Of a stretch of 55,317 bases of DNA, positions 1 through 8,674 are shown piece by piece. The notes under the pieces are model-generated. The model had not been told where the DNA came from, did no database searches, and saw only the letters and a list, made by a program, of their open reading frames with translations. The stretch is from NCBI GenBank assembly GCA_947600065.1, contig CANQFZ010000008.1, positions 1-55,317 of the forward strand. Reading direction: 5' to 3'. The first letter of the stretch is position 1. Every line of letters starts with the position of its first letter. The position numbers were made by a program, and so were the translations under genes. The DNA is from an uncultured Clostridia bacterium. Its GTDB lineage: Bacteria; Bacillota; Clostridia; Oscillospirales; Ruminococcaceae.

Positions 1-105
1 CTGACGTCTGTTTTCAAACCGCTGACGTCTGTTTTCAAACCGCTGACGTCTGTTTTCAAAACACTGACGTCTGTTTTCAAAACACTGACGTCTGTTTTCA
101 TATCC
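1..105. repeat. 21-bp tandem repeat, five units, in frame
   Basis: Units begin at 1, 22, 43, 64 and 85, each starting CTGACGTCTGTTTTCA. The first two end in AACCG, the next two in AAACA, and the last diverges. The period is a multiple of three and lies inside the leftward coding region, so copy-number change would add or remove whole heptads without a frameshift. Confidence 0.9.
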
Positions 106-212
106 GTAATTTGTTCTTCGATATTATAAAGTCGATTGTTGATCGGTTGAAGTTTTTCGTCTATGATCTCGCTCATCATTTCTCTGAACTGCTGTAAATC
201 TTCTTTAGTCAT
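1..212 (-). CDS. Coiled-coil protein with heptad repeats, N-terminal part only
   Basis: The gene starts with ATG at 212 and reads leftward off the window, so only its first 70 codons are visible. AAGGAG lies about ten bases upstream of the ATG. After an acidic helical start (MTKEDLQQFREMMSEI) the protein enters a run of the seven-residue unit TDVSVLK/TDVSGLK, five units nearly identical at the DNA level (21-bp period, positions 1-105). Hydrophobic residues every three or four positions predict a coiled coil. No catalytic motif is visible. Similar repeats occur in phage tail or structural proteins and in small bacterial coiled-coil proteins, and no particular function can be assigned. The ORF stays open to the window edge. 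Confidence 0.75.
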   Translation of the reverse strand, partial: MTKEDLQQFREMMSEIIDEKLQPINNRLYNIEEQITDMKTDVSVLKTDVSVLKTDVSGLKTDVSGLKTDV

Positions 213-244
213 TTTTAAAAAACTCCTTTACTATTATTGAGTTT

Positions 245-273
245 ATTATATCATTTTTATAAACTGTTGTCAA
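245..273 (-). promoter_or_regulatory. Promoter of the leftward coiled-coil gene
   Basis: On the minus strand TTGACA (268-273) and TATAAT (245-250) are separated by exactly 17 bases, a consensus housekeeping promoter about 35 bases upstream of the start codon. Confidence 0.8.
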
Positions 274-300
274 TAGTTTTTACCGACATTTTTATTTATA

Positions 301-350
301 AGAGCGTAAACCCTTTTAGAGGTAAGAGGTTAGAAGTAAGATGTAAGAAT
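301..350. repeat. Family B purine-rich repeat fragment
   Basis: The sequence holds TTAGAGG/TAAGAGG/TAAGATG-type heptamers followed by TAAGAAT, the same low-complexity motif found near 11660, 22881, 38624, 53067, 53300 and 55150. It lies downstream of the serpin gene. Confidence 0.6.
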
Positions 351-353
351 TAC

Positions 354-378
354 AGGGGAAAAGATTTACTTTTCCCCT
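354..378 (-). terminator. Possible terminator hairpin after the serpin gene
   Basis: AGGGGAAAAG (354-363) pairs perfectly with CTTTTCCCCT (369-378) around a 5-base loop. It lies about 55 bases after the serpin stop codon. The following bases on the minus strand are not a clean T run, so the assignment is tentative. Confidence 0.4.
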
Positions 379-431
379 AATATTTTGCTATCCTGTCAGA
401 CTTTTGTTTCTTACATTTTTTCCCTGCAAAA

Positions 432-1664
432 TTATTTTACTTCCGTCACCGTTCCGATAAACAACGGCAAATTCGCGTTTGTGTCGATTATCATATAAAC
501 AAACGGTCTGTCGAGTATCACTTCTTTTACTTCATCGGGAAACGGCATCCCTTCAGCATTCATTTCGACAACAGTTGCCGCGCCGGCGCGAGTTCCCTTT
601 TCGCCGACCTCGATGAACGTTTTGTGAATGACGCGGTTTATATAAATATTTCCGTCAGTTGATGAACCAAGCTTTGAAAAATCGGCTTTTTCGGCTCTGA
701 AAGCATCCGTCATTCCCATTTGCTCCAGTATTTCGTTCATCTCATAGCTGCACTCGCATTTGAATTTCGGAAGCCCCGTGTCAACAGGACAGCTCTGTTT
801 TCCGTCAAGCAACGCTTTGAGCTTCTCACCCGTCAGCGACTGCACATAATCCGAAACGGAAATTCCCTCATTGGGGAGCAATGCCGCAAAAGCATATCCC
901 CCGTCCTCATAGTATTTCAGAAATCCCTTTGCGTTTTCATCTTCAAGATAAGTGTGTTCATCTCCGTACATCATTTCAATATTCTGCGTTGTTTTGTCGG
1001 CTTTTGTAAACGTTGTTGTTCTTACATCATTTTTGTAGTAAACGCTTCCCCACTCCGCCTCAAACGCCAGCGCGTTTACAAGGCACATAACTGCGTCGGA
1101 CGAAAGGTCTTTCAACATTTCCTTTATCATTCCGTCGGTCTTTTGGTTTACCCATGTGTTTATATCGCGAACAGTCGAGTTGTCAAATTTCGCTCTGTAT
1201 ACGCTCGCGCCGTAATAGTCGGCATTTAATTGCAAGAAATCTGCGTTCGGCGTAAAGCCTTTTCCCTCTGCAAACCATATTGAATTTGCGGGGCTTAGTT
1301 TGACTTTTTCGCTCTGCGGGAGAGTTTCCGCGTATTTACGGATATATGCGTTCAGTTTCCCCGCGGACATTCCGAGCGTTTCTTCCATTTGCGAAAGCGT
1401 TTCGCCGTCCGCGCCGTTTGCCGTCATAGCCAGCGCGCACATTACAGAAAAAGGTGAAACAAGCGTGTTTTTGCCGTTTTCGGAGTTTTTAAACAGTTCT
1501 ACCGCAAAGTCCATGATCCCCGTGTTGTCGCTTAGGTCTATGTCTGTTTTAACTTCATTTGCCGTTATGCCGCTCATCAGGTCTTCGGCGCTTACGCTCA
1601 TAGCGCAGCCCGTCATTGATAATGCCAAAATGGTGCTTAAGATAATTGCAGAGAATTTTTTCAT
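432..1664 (-). CDS. Serpin (serine/cysteine protease inhibitor), predicted lipoprotein
   Basis: The protein has 410 residues, a full-length serpin with an N-terminal export signal. Serpins trap target proteases by cleavage of an exposed reactive-centre loop followed by a large conformational change. The N-terminus (MKKFSAIILSTIL...SMTGC) ends in a lipobox-like cysteine near residue 20, which suggests anchoring on the outer face of the membrane. The hinge is recognisable near residue 360 (GEKGTRAGAATVVEMN), with the small residues needed for loop insertion, followed by the conserved RPFVYMIID and PLFIGTV strands. The loop suggests P1 near the Glu-Gly-Met of NAEGM, but this cannot be fixed by eye. 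AAGGAGG precedes the ATG. It is transcribed alone. Gut Oscillospiraceae serpins called siropins are known to inhibit neutrophil proteases; whether this is one is inference. Confidence 0.9.
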   Translation of the reverse strand: MKKFSAIILSTILALSMTGCAMSVSAEDLMSGITANEVKTDIDLSDNTGIMDFAVELFKNSENGKNTLVSPFSVMCALAMTANGADGETLSQMEETLGMSAGKLNAYIRKYAETLPQSEKVKLSPANSIWFAEGKGFTPNADFLQLNADYYGASVYRAKFDNSTVRDINTWVNQKTDGMIKEMLKDLSSDAVMCLVNALAFEAEWGSVYYKNDVRTTTFTKADKTTQNIEMMYGDEHTYLEDENAKGFLKYYEDGGYAFAALLPNEGISVSDYVQSLTGEKLKALLDGKQSCPVDTGLPKFKCECSYEMNEILEQMGMTDAFRAEKADFSKLGSSTDGNIYINRVIHKTFIEVGEKGTRAGAATVVEMNAEGMPFPDEVKEVILDRPFVYMIIDTNANLPLFIGTVTEVK

Positions 1665-1807
1665 GATTTATTCCTCCTTTTTATTATAGATTATTAAAAG
1701 CACACTTTGAGTTTTATTATTATGCTTTCATAAACCATACTTCGTAATTCTGTAAAAAGTTTCAAAAATTTTGCTCTATTTTAAATATTTTTATTTAAAA
1801 AAAGGTA

Positions 1808-1836
1808 GTGACAAATACTATTACTTATGGTATAAT
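1808..1836 (+). promoter_or_regulatory. Promoter of the adhE operon
   Basis: GTGACA (1808-1813) and TATAAT (1831-1836) are separated by 17 bases. The leader to adhE is roughly 90 bases and ends in AGGAGG. No clear Rex palindrome was seen. Confidence 0.7.
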
Positions 1837-1931
1837 AACAATAATGAATTATCACTGCGCATAAGTTTAAAGGGCAAACAATTTTTGCGCCATGTGATGA
1901 TTTGAATTTTTTTAAAAACAGGAGGCAGTAA

Positions 1932-4526
1932 ATGAAAGAATACGGTATCGTTGACAGCGTCGAAAAGCTCGAAGAAACGATCGCAAGCGTGAGAGAAGCT
2001 CAGAAAAAGTTTGCCGAGTATACTCAGGAGCAGGTAGACAAGATCTTTCTCGCCGCGGCGACCGCGGCAGACAGGGCGCGTATTCCGCTCGCAAAGCTTG
2101 CTTATGAGGAAACGGGCATGGGCGTTGTCGAAGACAAGGTAATCAAAAACCACTATGCGGCGGAGTATATCTACAATGCATACAAAGATGTAAAAACCTG
2201 CGGAGTAATAGAGGAGGACAAGGCATACGGCATAAAGAAAGTCGCGGAGTCAATAGGCGTTGTCGCGGCGATAATCCCTACCACAAACCCCACCTCGACC
2301 GCAATATTCAAAACCCTCATCTGCCTTAAAACACGAAACGGCATTATCATAAGCCCCCACCCCCGCGCAAAGAAGTCTACCATTGAGGCGGCAAAGGTCG
2401 TTCTCGAGGCGGCTGTTGAGGCGGGAGCTCCCGAGGGAATAATAGCATGGATAGATGTTCCGTCGCTCGATATGACAAATCTTCTTATGAAAGAATCGGA
2501 CATCATACTTGCGACAGGCGGTCCCGGAATGGTAACGGCGGCTTATTCGAGCGGAAAGCCCGCTCTCGGCGTCGGCGCGGGAAATACCCCCGCAATTATC
2601 GACGACACGGCGGATATCCTGCTTGCGGTAAACTCAATTATCCACTCAAAAACTTTCGACAACGGAATGATCTGCGCTTCGGAGCAGTCGGTAATTGTCC
2701 ACAAGAATGTCTATGAGGAAGTAAAGAAAGAGTTTATAAACCGCGGCTGTTATTTCCTTAAAAAGAACGAGATAAACAAAGTCCGCAAGACCATAATCAT
2801 AAACGGCGCGGTAAATGCAAAGATAGTCGGTCAGTCCGCATATAAGATAGCGAAACTTTCGGGAGTTGACGTTCCTGCGGGAACAAAGATACTGATTGGA
2901 GAAGTAGAGAGCGTAGATATCTCTGAAGAATTTGCACACGAAAAGCTCTCACCTGTTCTCGCTATGTACAAGGCAAAGGACATTCAAGACGCTTTTGAAA
3001 AGGCGGAGCATCTTATTGCCGACGGCGGCTATGGTCATACTTCGTCTATCTATCTCAACGCGCAAACGGAAAACGAAAAGCTCCTCGAATTTGCGGAGCG
3101 CATGAAAACCTGCCGCATACTTGTAAATACGCCGTCTTCTCACGGAGGAATAGGCGACCTTTACAACTTCAAGCTCGCTCCCTCGCTTACGCTGGGCTGC
3201 GGCTCGTGGGGAGGAAACTCCGTTTCAGAAAACGTAGGTATAAAGCACCTGCTAAATATCAAAACCGTTGCCGAGAGGAGAGAGAATATGCTGTGGTTTA
3301 GAACTCCGCAGAAGATCTTTATCAAAAAGGGCTGTCTGCCCGTGGCTCTTGAAGAGCTTAAAGGGCACAAAAAGGCTTTTGTCGTTACAGACAGCTTCTT
3401 ATACAAAAACGGAAATGCCGACCCCATTTTCAATAAGCTCGATGAAATGGGAATACAGCGTGCGGCGTTCTTCGATGTAGAACCCGACCCGACGCTTTCC
3501 TGCGCGATAAAAGGCGCGGAGCAGATGAGAGCGTTTGAGCCCGACGTTATTATTGCTCTGGGCGGCGGCTCGGCAATGGACGCGGCGAAGATAATGTGGG
3601 TGCTATATGAACACCCCGAAGTTGATTTTGCAGATATGGCTATGCGCTTTATGGATATAAGAAAGCGCGTGTACACGTTCCCGAAAATGGGCGAAAAGGC
3701 GTATTTCGTAGCTGTTCCGACTTCTGCGGGAACAGGCTCGGAGGTAACTCCTTTTGCCGTTATAACCGACGAGAAAACGGGCGTTAAATATCCGCTCGCG
3801 GACTATGAGCTTCTGCCGAATATGGCGATAATTGACACCGACTTCCATATGACGGCGCCGAAGGGACTTACAGCCGCTTCGGGCATTGACGCAGTTACTC
3901 ACGCGCTCGAGGCTTATGCGTCGGTTATGGCTACGGATTATACCGACGGTCTTGCTCTTCAGGCTCTTAAAGTTATATTTGAGTATCTGCCCATAGCATA
4001 TAACGAACCCGACAACGTAAAGGCGCGCGAGAAGATGGCTAATGCCGCGACAATGGCGGGTATGGCGTTTGCAAACGCATTTTTGGGAGTATGCCACTCT
4101 ATGGCTCACAAGCTCGGCGCTTATCACCACTTGGCTCACGGCGTAGCAAACGCGCTTCTTATCGAAGAAGTTATGCGCTTTAACGCCGAAGAAGTTCCCG
4201 CGAAAATGGGAACGTTCTCACAGTATGCATATCCGCATACCCTTTCGCGCTATGCAGAGATAGCCGATTATCTCGGAGTAAAGGGAAAGACAAACGCAGA
4301 TAAGCTCGAGGGTCTTATAAAGCTCATAAACGACCTCAAAGACAAGATAGAAATTAAAAAGACCATAAAGGACTATGGAATAGACGAAAAGGTATTTCTC
4401 GATACTCTCGACGAGATGACCGAAAATGCCTTCGACGACCAGTGCACAGGCGCAAACCCGCGCTATCCGCTTATGAGCGAGATAAAGCAGATGTATCTTA
4501 ACGCATACTATGGAAAGAGAAAGTGA
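1932..4526 (+). CDS. adhE: Bifunctional acetaldehyde-CoA/alcohol dehydrogenase AdhE
   Basis: This 864-residue enzyme converts acetyl-CoA to acetaldehyde and then ethanol with two NADH, the main electron sink of mixed-acid and ethanol fermenters. The N-terminal half is a CoA-acylating aldehyde dehydrogenase with the catalytic cysteine in NGMICASEQS near residue 248. The C-terminal half, from about residue 450, is an iron-dependent alcohol dehydrogenase with the nucleotide motif GGGSAMDAAK near 543 and metal-binding histidines in HSMAHKLGAYHHLAHG near 722. The length matches the family, and related enzymes form spirosome filaments. AGGAGG precedes the ATG. It is the first gene of a probable operon with a hydrogen-sensor-like hydrogenase, and the next gene starts 10 bases after its stop codon. 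Confidence 0.97.
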   Translation: MKEYGIVDSVEKLEETIASVREAQKKFAEYTQEQVDKIFLAAATAADRARIPLAKLAYEETGMGVVEDKVIKNHYAAEYIYNAYKDVKTCGVIEEDKAYGIKKVAESIGVVAAIIPTTNPTSTAIFKTLICLKTRNGIIISPHPRAKKSTIEAAKVVLEAAVEAGAPEGIIAWIDVPSLDMTNLLMKESDIILATGGPGMVTAAYSSGKPALGVGAGNTPAIIDDTADILLAVNSIIHSKTFDNGMICASEQSVIVHKNVYEEVKKEFINRGCYFLKKNEINKVRKTIIINGAVNAKIVGQSAYKIAKLSGVDVPAGTKILIGEVESVDISEEFAHEKLSPVLAMYKAKDIQDAFEKAEHLIADGGYGHTSSIYLNAQTENEKLLEFAERMKTCRILVNTPSSHGGIGDLYNFKLAPSLTLGCGSWGGNSVSENVGIKHLLNIKTVAERRENMLWFRTPQKIFIKKGCLPVALEELKGHKKAFVVTDSFLYKNGNADPIFNKLDEMGIQRAAFFDVEPDPTLSCAIKGAEQMRAFEPDVIIALGGGSAMDAAKIMWVLYEHPEVDFADMAMRFMDIRKRVYTFPKMGEKAYFVAVPTSAGTGSEVTPFAVITDEKTGVKYPLADYELLPNMAIIDTDFHMTAPKGLTAASGIDAVTHALEAYASVMATDYTDGLALQALKVIFEYLPIAYNEPDNVKAREKMANAATMAGMAFANAFLGVCHSMAHKLGAYHHLAHGVANALLIEEVMRFNAEEVPAKMGTFSQYAYPHTLSRYAEIADYLGVKGKTNADKLEGLIKLINDLKDKIEIKKTIKDYGIDEKVFLDTLDEMTENAFDDQCTGANPRYPLMSEIKQMYLNAYYGKRK

Positions 4527-4536
4527 GGGACGATAT

Positions 4537-5286
4537 ATGAATCTGGATAAGGTTATTGCCGTAAGAAACACAAAGACCGTTTACCGTGACGGCGACAAGT
4601 GCATAAAGCTCTTCAACGAGGATTACTCAAAAGATGACGTTTTAAACGAAGCGCTAAATCAAGCGCGTATTGAAAAAACAGGGCTGAATATCCCGAAGAT
4701 AATCGAAGTTTCGACCATCGACGGAAAATGGGCGATAGTGTCCGAATATATTGAGGGAAAAACGCTTTCTCAGCTTATGAAAGACGACCCCGCAAAAGCA
4801 GGAGAAGCTCTCGATATGCTCGTAAATTTACAGCTTGAAGTTCAGTCGAAAAAATCTCCGCTCCTCAACAAGCTGAAAGATAAAATGCACAGAAAGATAG
4901 ACGAAGCGGATATTGACGCGAACACACGCTATGACCTGCACACACGCCTTGAGGGCATGCCTAATCACAACAAGGTCTGCCACGGCGATTTCTGTCCGTC
5001 AAATATCATCATAAAGACCGACGGAACGCCTTTTATCATAGACTGGGCGCACGTTACACAAGGAAACGCTTCTGCGGACGCTGCGAGAACGTATCTCGTA
5101 ATGTGGCTTTCGTGGAACGAGGAGCTTGCTAACCGCTATCTTGACCTGTTCTGCGAAAAAAGCAGGACAGACAAGCGCTATGTCCAAAAGTGGATGCCTA
5201 TTGTCGCGGCTTCTCAATCCGTAAAGGGAAAGCCCGAAGAGCGCGATTTCCTGCTTTCGTGGGCAAATGTCGTAGAATACGAGTAA
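4537..5286 (+). CDS. APH/choline kinase-family phosphotransferase
   Basis: The protein is 249 residues from the ATG at 4537, which is chosen because GAGGGA lies six bases upstream; an ATG at 4510 would overlap adhE. The fold is the aminoglycoside phosphotransferase/choline kinase type. The catalytic loop HGDFCPSNIII is near residue 149 and the metal-binding IDWAH is near 168, with a short N-lobe before them (VSEYIEGKTL as hinge). Substrates in this family include small hydroxyl or amine metabolites, sugars and antibiotics, and the sequence does not say which. Position between adhE and a sensory hydrogenase makes a metabolic role more likely than antibiotic resistance. The gap to the next gene is 15 bases, consistent with one transcript. 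Confidence 0.85.
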   Translation: MNLDKVIAVRNTKTVYRDGDKCIKLFNEDYSKDDVLNEALNQARIEKTGLNIPKIIEVSTIDGKWAIVSEYIEGKTLSQLMKDDPAKAGEALDMLVNLQLEVQSKKSPLLNKLKDKMHRKIDEADIDANTRYDLHTRLEGMPNHNKVCHGDFCPSNIIIKTDGTPFIIDWAHVTQGNASADAARTYLVMWLSWNEELANRYLDLFCEKSRTDKRYVQKWMPIVAASQSVKGKPEERDFLLSWANVVEYE

Positions 5287-5301
5287 TAAGGACGGTATAG
5301 T

Positions 5302-5559
5302 ATGTTAGTGCAGATTTGCGTAGGAAGTTCCTGTCACCTCAAAGGCTCGCAGGATATTGTAGAGCTTATGAGAAGCGCCGTCGAAAAGCACAAGCTCGAC
5401 GGCTATGTAACGCTTGCGGGGAGCTTCTGTACAGGAAAATGCAACCGCGAGGGAGTTTCCGTTACTATAGACGATGAAGTTTATACGGGCATAACCCGCG
5501 AAAACTTCAACGAGTTTTTTAGCGAAAAGATCCTTAGCAGCTTTGAAAGAGGAATTTAA
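5302..5559 (+). CDS. Thioredoxin-like [2Fe-2S] ferredoxin (NuoE/HydC type)
   Basis: The product is 85 residues, the size of a single thioredoxin-fold [2Fe-2S] domain. Cysteines at 6 and 11 (CVGSSC) and at 43 and 47 (CTGKC) match the C-x4-C...C-x3-C cluster ligands of NuoE-like proteins. Free-standing versions are commonly coded next to [FeFe]-hydrogenases, where they carry electrons. The gene ends three bases before the hydrogenase gene, so the two are surely co-transcribed. It is probably the redox partner of the hydrogenase-like sensor that follows. The fold is well supported and the partnership is inferred from position. Confidence 0.88.
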   Translation: MLVQICVGSSCHLKGSQDIVELMRSAVEKHKLDGYVTLAGSFCTGKCNREGVSVTIDDEVYTGITRENFNEFFSEKILSSFERGI

Positions 5560-5562
5560 TTT

Positions 5563-7233
5563 ATGCAGAATTGTCTGACACTGAAAAAATCAAATTGCAA
5601 AAACTGTTATAAATGTATACGCCACTGCCCCGTTAAATCCATCAGATTTTCGGGGAACCAGGCGCATATAATCAACAACGAATGTATACTCTGCGGACAG
5701 TGCGTTGTGGTCTGTCCGCAGAATGCAAAGGAAATAGTGAGCGAAGTCGAAAAAGTAAAGGTGCTTTTGCAGAGCGGAGTTCCCGTTATAGCGAGCCTTG
5801 CGCCGTCATTTATCGCAAATTACGGCGGCGCGGGCATTGAGGCGCTTTCCGATGCGCTGAAGAAACTGGGCTTTACAGACGTGGAAGAAACAGCTATAGG
5901 CGCTACTATAGTTAAAAAAGAATACGAAAGACTTCTAAAGGAAGAAAAGCGCGATATTGTTATTTCTTCTTGCTGTCACTCGGTAAATCTGCTGATACAG
6001 AAATATTTCCATGCGGAGCTTAAATATTTAGCGGACGTTCTTTCCCCCATGCAGGCGCATTGTATGGACATAAAAAAGCGCGTTCCCAATGCAAAGACTG
6101 TTTTCATAGGTCCTTGTGTCTCCAAAAAAGACGAGGCGCAGTATTATGACGGTATGGTAGATGCGGCGCTTACGTTCGACGAGCTTTCGGACTGGCTGCG
6201 CGCGGAGAACATAACGCTTGAACAGAAAACCGACGCAAACGAAAAGAGCCGCGCGCGCTTTTTCCCGACGACGGGCGGCATACTAAAAACAATGGACTTA
6301 GACGCGGAGGGTTATACCTATCTCGCGATAGACGGCGTGAACAGTTGTATAGCGGCGCTAAAGGACATTGAAAGCGGAAAGATACATAAGTGCTTTATAG
6401 AAATGTCAGCCTGCAAGGGGAGCTGTATAGGCGGCCCTGCTATGGAGGTGCGCTCGGCGGTCGGAGGTACGCTTGCCGTTGCGACTTATGCGGGCAAGGA
6501 AGATTTTGATATAGCCGAACAGGACACTAATGATTTAAGAAAGCTGTTTACGCCTATCGAACTTAAAACACAGCAGCCCACCGAGACCGAGATAGCTTCT
6601 ATTCTCCGTCAGATGGGAAAGTTCAAGCCTGCGGACGAGCTGAACTGCGGCTCTTGCGGATACAACACCTGCCGCGAAAAAGCCGTTGCGATATACAACG
6701 GAAAGTCGGAAATTTCGATGTGCCTGCCGTTTCTCAAGGACAAGGCGGAGAGCTTTTCGGACAATATCGTAAACAACACCCCGAACGGTCTTATTGTCGT
6801 AAATGAAAATCTCGAAGTCCAGCAGATAAACAATGCCGCGCGGAAGATTATGAATATCCGCTCTGCGTCCGATGTGCTCGGAGATCAGGTAATAAGGATA
6901 ATGGATCCTAAGCCGTTTATTGAAGTAATGAATTCGGGAAAAGACCTGCGCGATGTGAGGACTTATCTCGCGGAATACAAGAAGTTTGTAAAATTCACCA
7001 TTGTTCACGACCACGAATATCACATTCTTATCTGCATTATGCGCGACGAAACAATGGAACAGACCGAGCGCCAGAAGAAAGAGAACATAAGCCGCCAGAC
7101 CGTTGAAATAGCGGACAAGGTAGTTGACAAGCAGATGAGGATAGTTCAAGAAATAGCGTCTTTGCTGGGCGAAACTGCCGCGGAAACGAAGATCGCGCTT
7201 ACAAAGTTGAAGGAGTCGATAACCGATGAATAA
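5563..7233 (+). CDS. hydS: Sensory [FeFe]-hydrogenase with PAS domain (HydS-like)
   Basis: The protein has 556 residues. Two [4Fe-4S] motifs open it (C12/C15/C18/C22 and C41/C44/C47/C51). An H-cluster domain follows with all three cysteine motifs: SSCC (137-138), GPCVSKKDE (C185) and EMSACKGSCIGG (C284, C288). A further cluster domain follows (C362, C365, C370, C387), and a PAS domain covers about 400-510, ending in a helical tail. This order is that of group C hydrogenases, which are regarded as hydrogen or redox sensors rather than bulk catalysts, as proposed in Ruminococcus albus. No kinase domain is attached. The output is probably the SpoIIE-type phosphatase whose start overlaps this stop by eight bases. 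Confidence 0.9.
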   Translation: MQNCLTLKKSNCKNCYKCIRHCPVKSIRFSGNQAHIINNECILCGQCVVVCPQNAKEIVSEVEKVKVLLQSGVPVIASLAPSFIANYGGAGIEALSDALKKLGFTDVEETAIGATIVKKEYERLLKEEKRDIVISSCCHSVNLLIQKYFHAELKYLADVLSPMQAHCMDIKKRVPNAKTVFIGPCVSKKDEAQYYDGMVDAALTFDELSDWLRAENITLEQKTDANEKSRARFFPTTGGILKTMDLDAEGYTYLAIDGVNSCIAALKDIESGKIHKCFIEMSACKGSCIGGPAMEVRSAVGGTLAVATYAGKEDFDIAEQDTNDLRKLFTPIELKTQQPTETEIASILRQMGKFKPADELNCGSCGYNTCREKAVAIYNGKSEISMCLPFLKDKAESFSDNIVNNTPNGLIVVNENLEVQQINNAARKIMNIRSASDVLGDQVIRIMDPKPFIEVMNSGKDLRDVRTYLAEYKKFVKFTIVHDHEYHILICIMRDETMEQTERQKKENISRQTVEIADKVVDKQMRIVQEIASLLGETAAETKIALTKLKESITDE

Positions 7234-8398
7234 TCTGTGCTGTGAAGTCGGATATAAAAGCATAAACCATTTCGGCGAGCAGCTTTGCGGCGACCATGTG
7301 GACGTTGTCGAACAGGGGGAAAATTCCTCGGTCATTGTCCTTGCGGACGGCTTGGGGAGCGGCGTTAAAGCGAGTATTCTCTCTACCCTCACCGCAAAGA
7401 TAATTTCAACGATGATGGCTGAAGGGCTTTCGCTCGAAGACTGCGTTGAAACGATAGCGGCGACGCTCCCTATTGACGCGCAGCGCGGAGTTGCATATTC
7501 GACATTTACCATTATCCACCTTATCGAAAACCAAGTTGCGGAGCTTATTCAATATGACAACCCCTTGATAATCCTTCTGCGCGACGGGAAAAATCTTGAT
7601 TATCCGCGCACGGAAACCACTATCGGCGGAAAGAAAATATACAGCTCCACCGTAAAGCTGCGCGAGAACGACGTTTTTATTGCAATGAGCGACGGCTGCC
7701 CGCACGCGGGCATAGGCAGGGCGTATAATTTCGGCTGGAAGCGCGAGGATATTATCGACTATATGGAAGCGATAACGGCGGGAGGTTATACGGCAAAGAC
7801 GCTTTCGACAATGCTCGTTGACGAATGTGACAAGATCTACGGTCACGAGCCTGGCGACGACGCGACGGCATGCGTTGTCAAAGTGAGAAAGCGCGAGCCT
7901 ATGAACATTCTGTTCGGTCCTCCGTCAAACCGCGCGGACGGTGACAGAATGATGTCGCTGTTCTTCTCGAAAGAGGGAAAGCATATCATCTGCGGAGGAA
8001 CGACTTCTACTGTTGCGGCGAAGTATTTAGGAAAACCGCTGCGCCCGACGCTCAACTTTGAGAGCTCGGACATTCCGCCGACAGCGGAGCTTGAGGGCGT
8101 TGACCTTGTGACAGAGGGCGTTATAACCGTAAACCGCGTGCTTGAATACGCGAAGGACTATCTCGAAAAGAACGAGAGCTATGAGGTCTGGGGCTTTAAG
8201 CGCGACGGAGCGTCGCTTATATCGAGACTTCTGTTTGAAGAAGCGACGGACATTAACTTTTATGTCGGCAGGGCGATAAATCCCGCCCACCAGAATCCCG
8301 AACTGCCGATAAACTTCAACATCAAAATGCAGCTGGTCGAGGAACTTTCCGATTGCCTAAAGCGTATGGGCAAGAGGATAAAGGTAAGCTATTTTTAG
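7226..8398 (+). CDS. SpoIIE-family protein phosphatase
   Basis: The protein has 390 residues; the ATG at 7226 overlaps the hydrogenase gene and is preceded by AAGGAG. The N-terminal 220 residues are a PP2C/SpoIIE phosphatase with acidic metal ligands in LADGLGSG, MSDGCPHAG and GDDATACVV. SpoIIE phosphatases remove phosphate from anti-anti-sigma or other signalling proteins. The C-terminal 170 residues form a second domain of unknown function (IICGGTTSTVAAKYLG...), typical of the versions coded beside PAS-hydrogenases. The link suggests that the hydrogenase senses hydrogen or redox state and this enzyme carries the signal. Its substrate is not coded nearby. The operon ends here and is followed by a palindromic repeat. 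Confidence 0.87.
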   Translation: MNNLCCEVGYKSINHFGEQLCGDHVDVVEQGENSSVIVLADGLGSGVKASILSTLTAKIISTMMAEGLSLEDCVETIAATLPIDAQRGVAYSTFTIIHLIENQVAELIQYDNPLIILLRDGKNLDYPRTETTIGGKKIYSSTVKLRENDVFIAMSDGCPHAGIGRAYNFGWKREDIIDYMEAITAGGYTAKTLSTMLVDECDKIYGHEPGDDATACVVKVRKREPMNILFGPPSNRADGDRMMSLFFSKEGKHIICGGTTSTVAAKYLGKPLRPTLNFESSDIPPTAELEGVDLVTEGVITVNRVLEYAKDYLEKNESYEVWGFKRDGASLISRLLFEEATDINFYVGRAINPAHQNPELPINFNIKMQLVEELSDCLKRMGKRIKVSYF

Positions 8399-8424
8399 GG
8401 AAACAGTACATGAGAGGGTTTCAG

Positions 8425-8672
8425 TATACATTTTACAGTTTACAGTGTACAGTGGACAGTGTACAGTTTAGGTATCCGCCTTGCGGCGGATATTATTTAG
8501 ATTGTTTTAAGTCAATATGCACACGAGCAACTTTTTACAGTTTTATCCAAAACGTTTCAGTCCGATAACAATCTAAATAATGCCCGCGCCGGCGGGCACC
8601 ATAACTGAATACAGCGTTTTGCCCGAAGGGCATAATGCGTCCACTGTACACTGTCAACTGCCAACAGCGTGC
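8425..8672. repeat. Family A palindromic repeat, copy 1
   Basis: The outer arms are TACAGTGTACAGT-type on the left and ACTGTACACTGTCAACTG on the right. Inside are a GC-rich hairpin (TCCGCCTTGCGGCGGA) and the core inverted repeat ATTATTTAGATTGTT (8492-8506) with AACAATCTAAATAAT (8567-8581). The arms pair in nested fashion. It fills the gap between the convergent hydrogenase operon and the Rrf2 gene and contains no coding potential. Confidence 0.8.
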
Positions 8673-8674
8673 GG

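Noticed and set aside
1-105. CRISPR array from the 21-bp repeats
   Set aside because: The units are directly contiguous, without spacers, and in frame with a coiled-coil gene.
1800-1931. Rex operator in the adhE promoter
   Set aside because: No TTGTGA-like dyad was found; the promoter has only unrelated AT-rich sequence.
6535-7512. A 325-codon frame opposite the hydrogenase and phosphatase genes
   Set aside because: It is antisense to two well-supported genes and has no promoter, ribosome site or recognisable domain.
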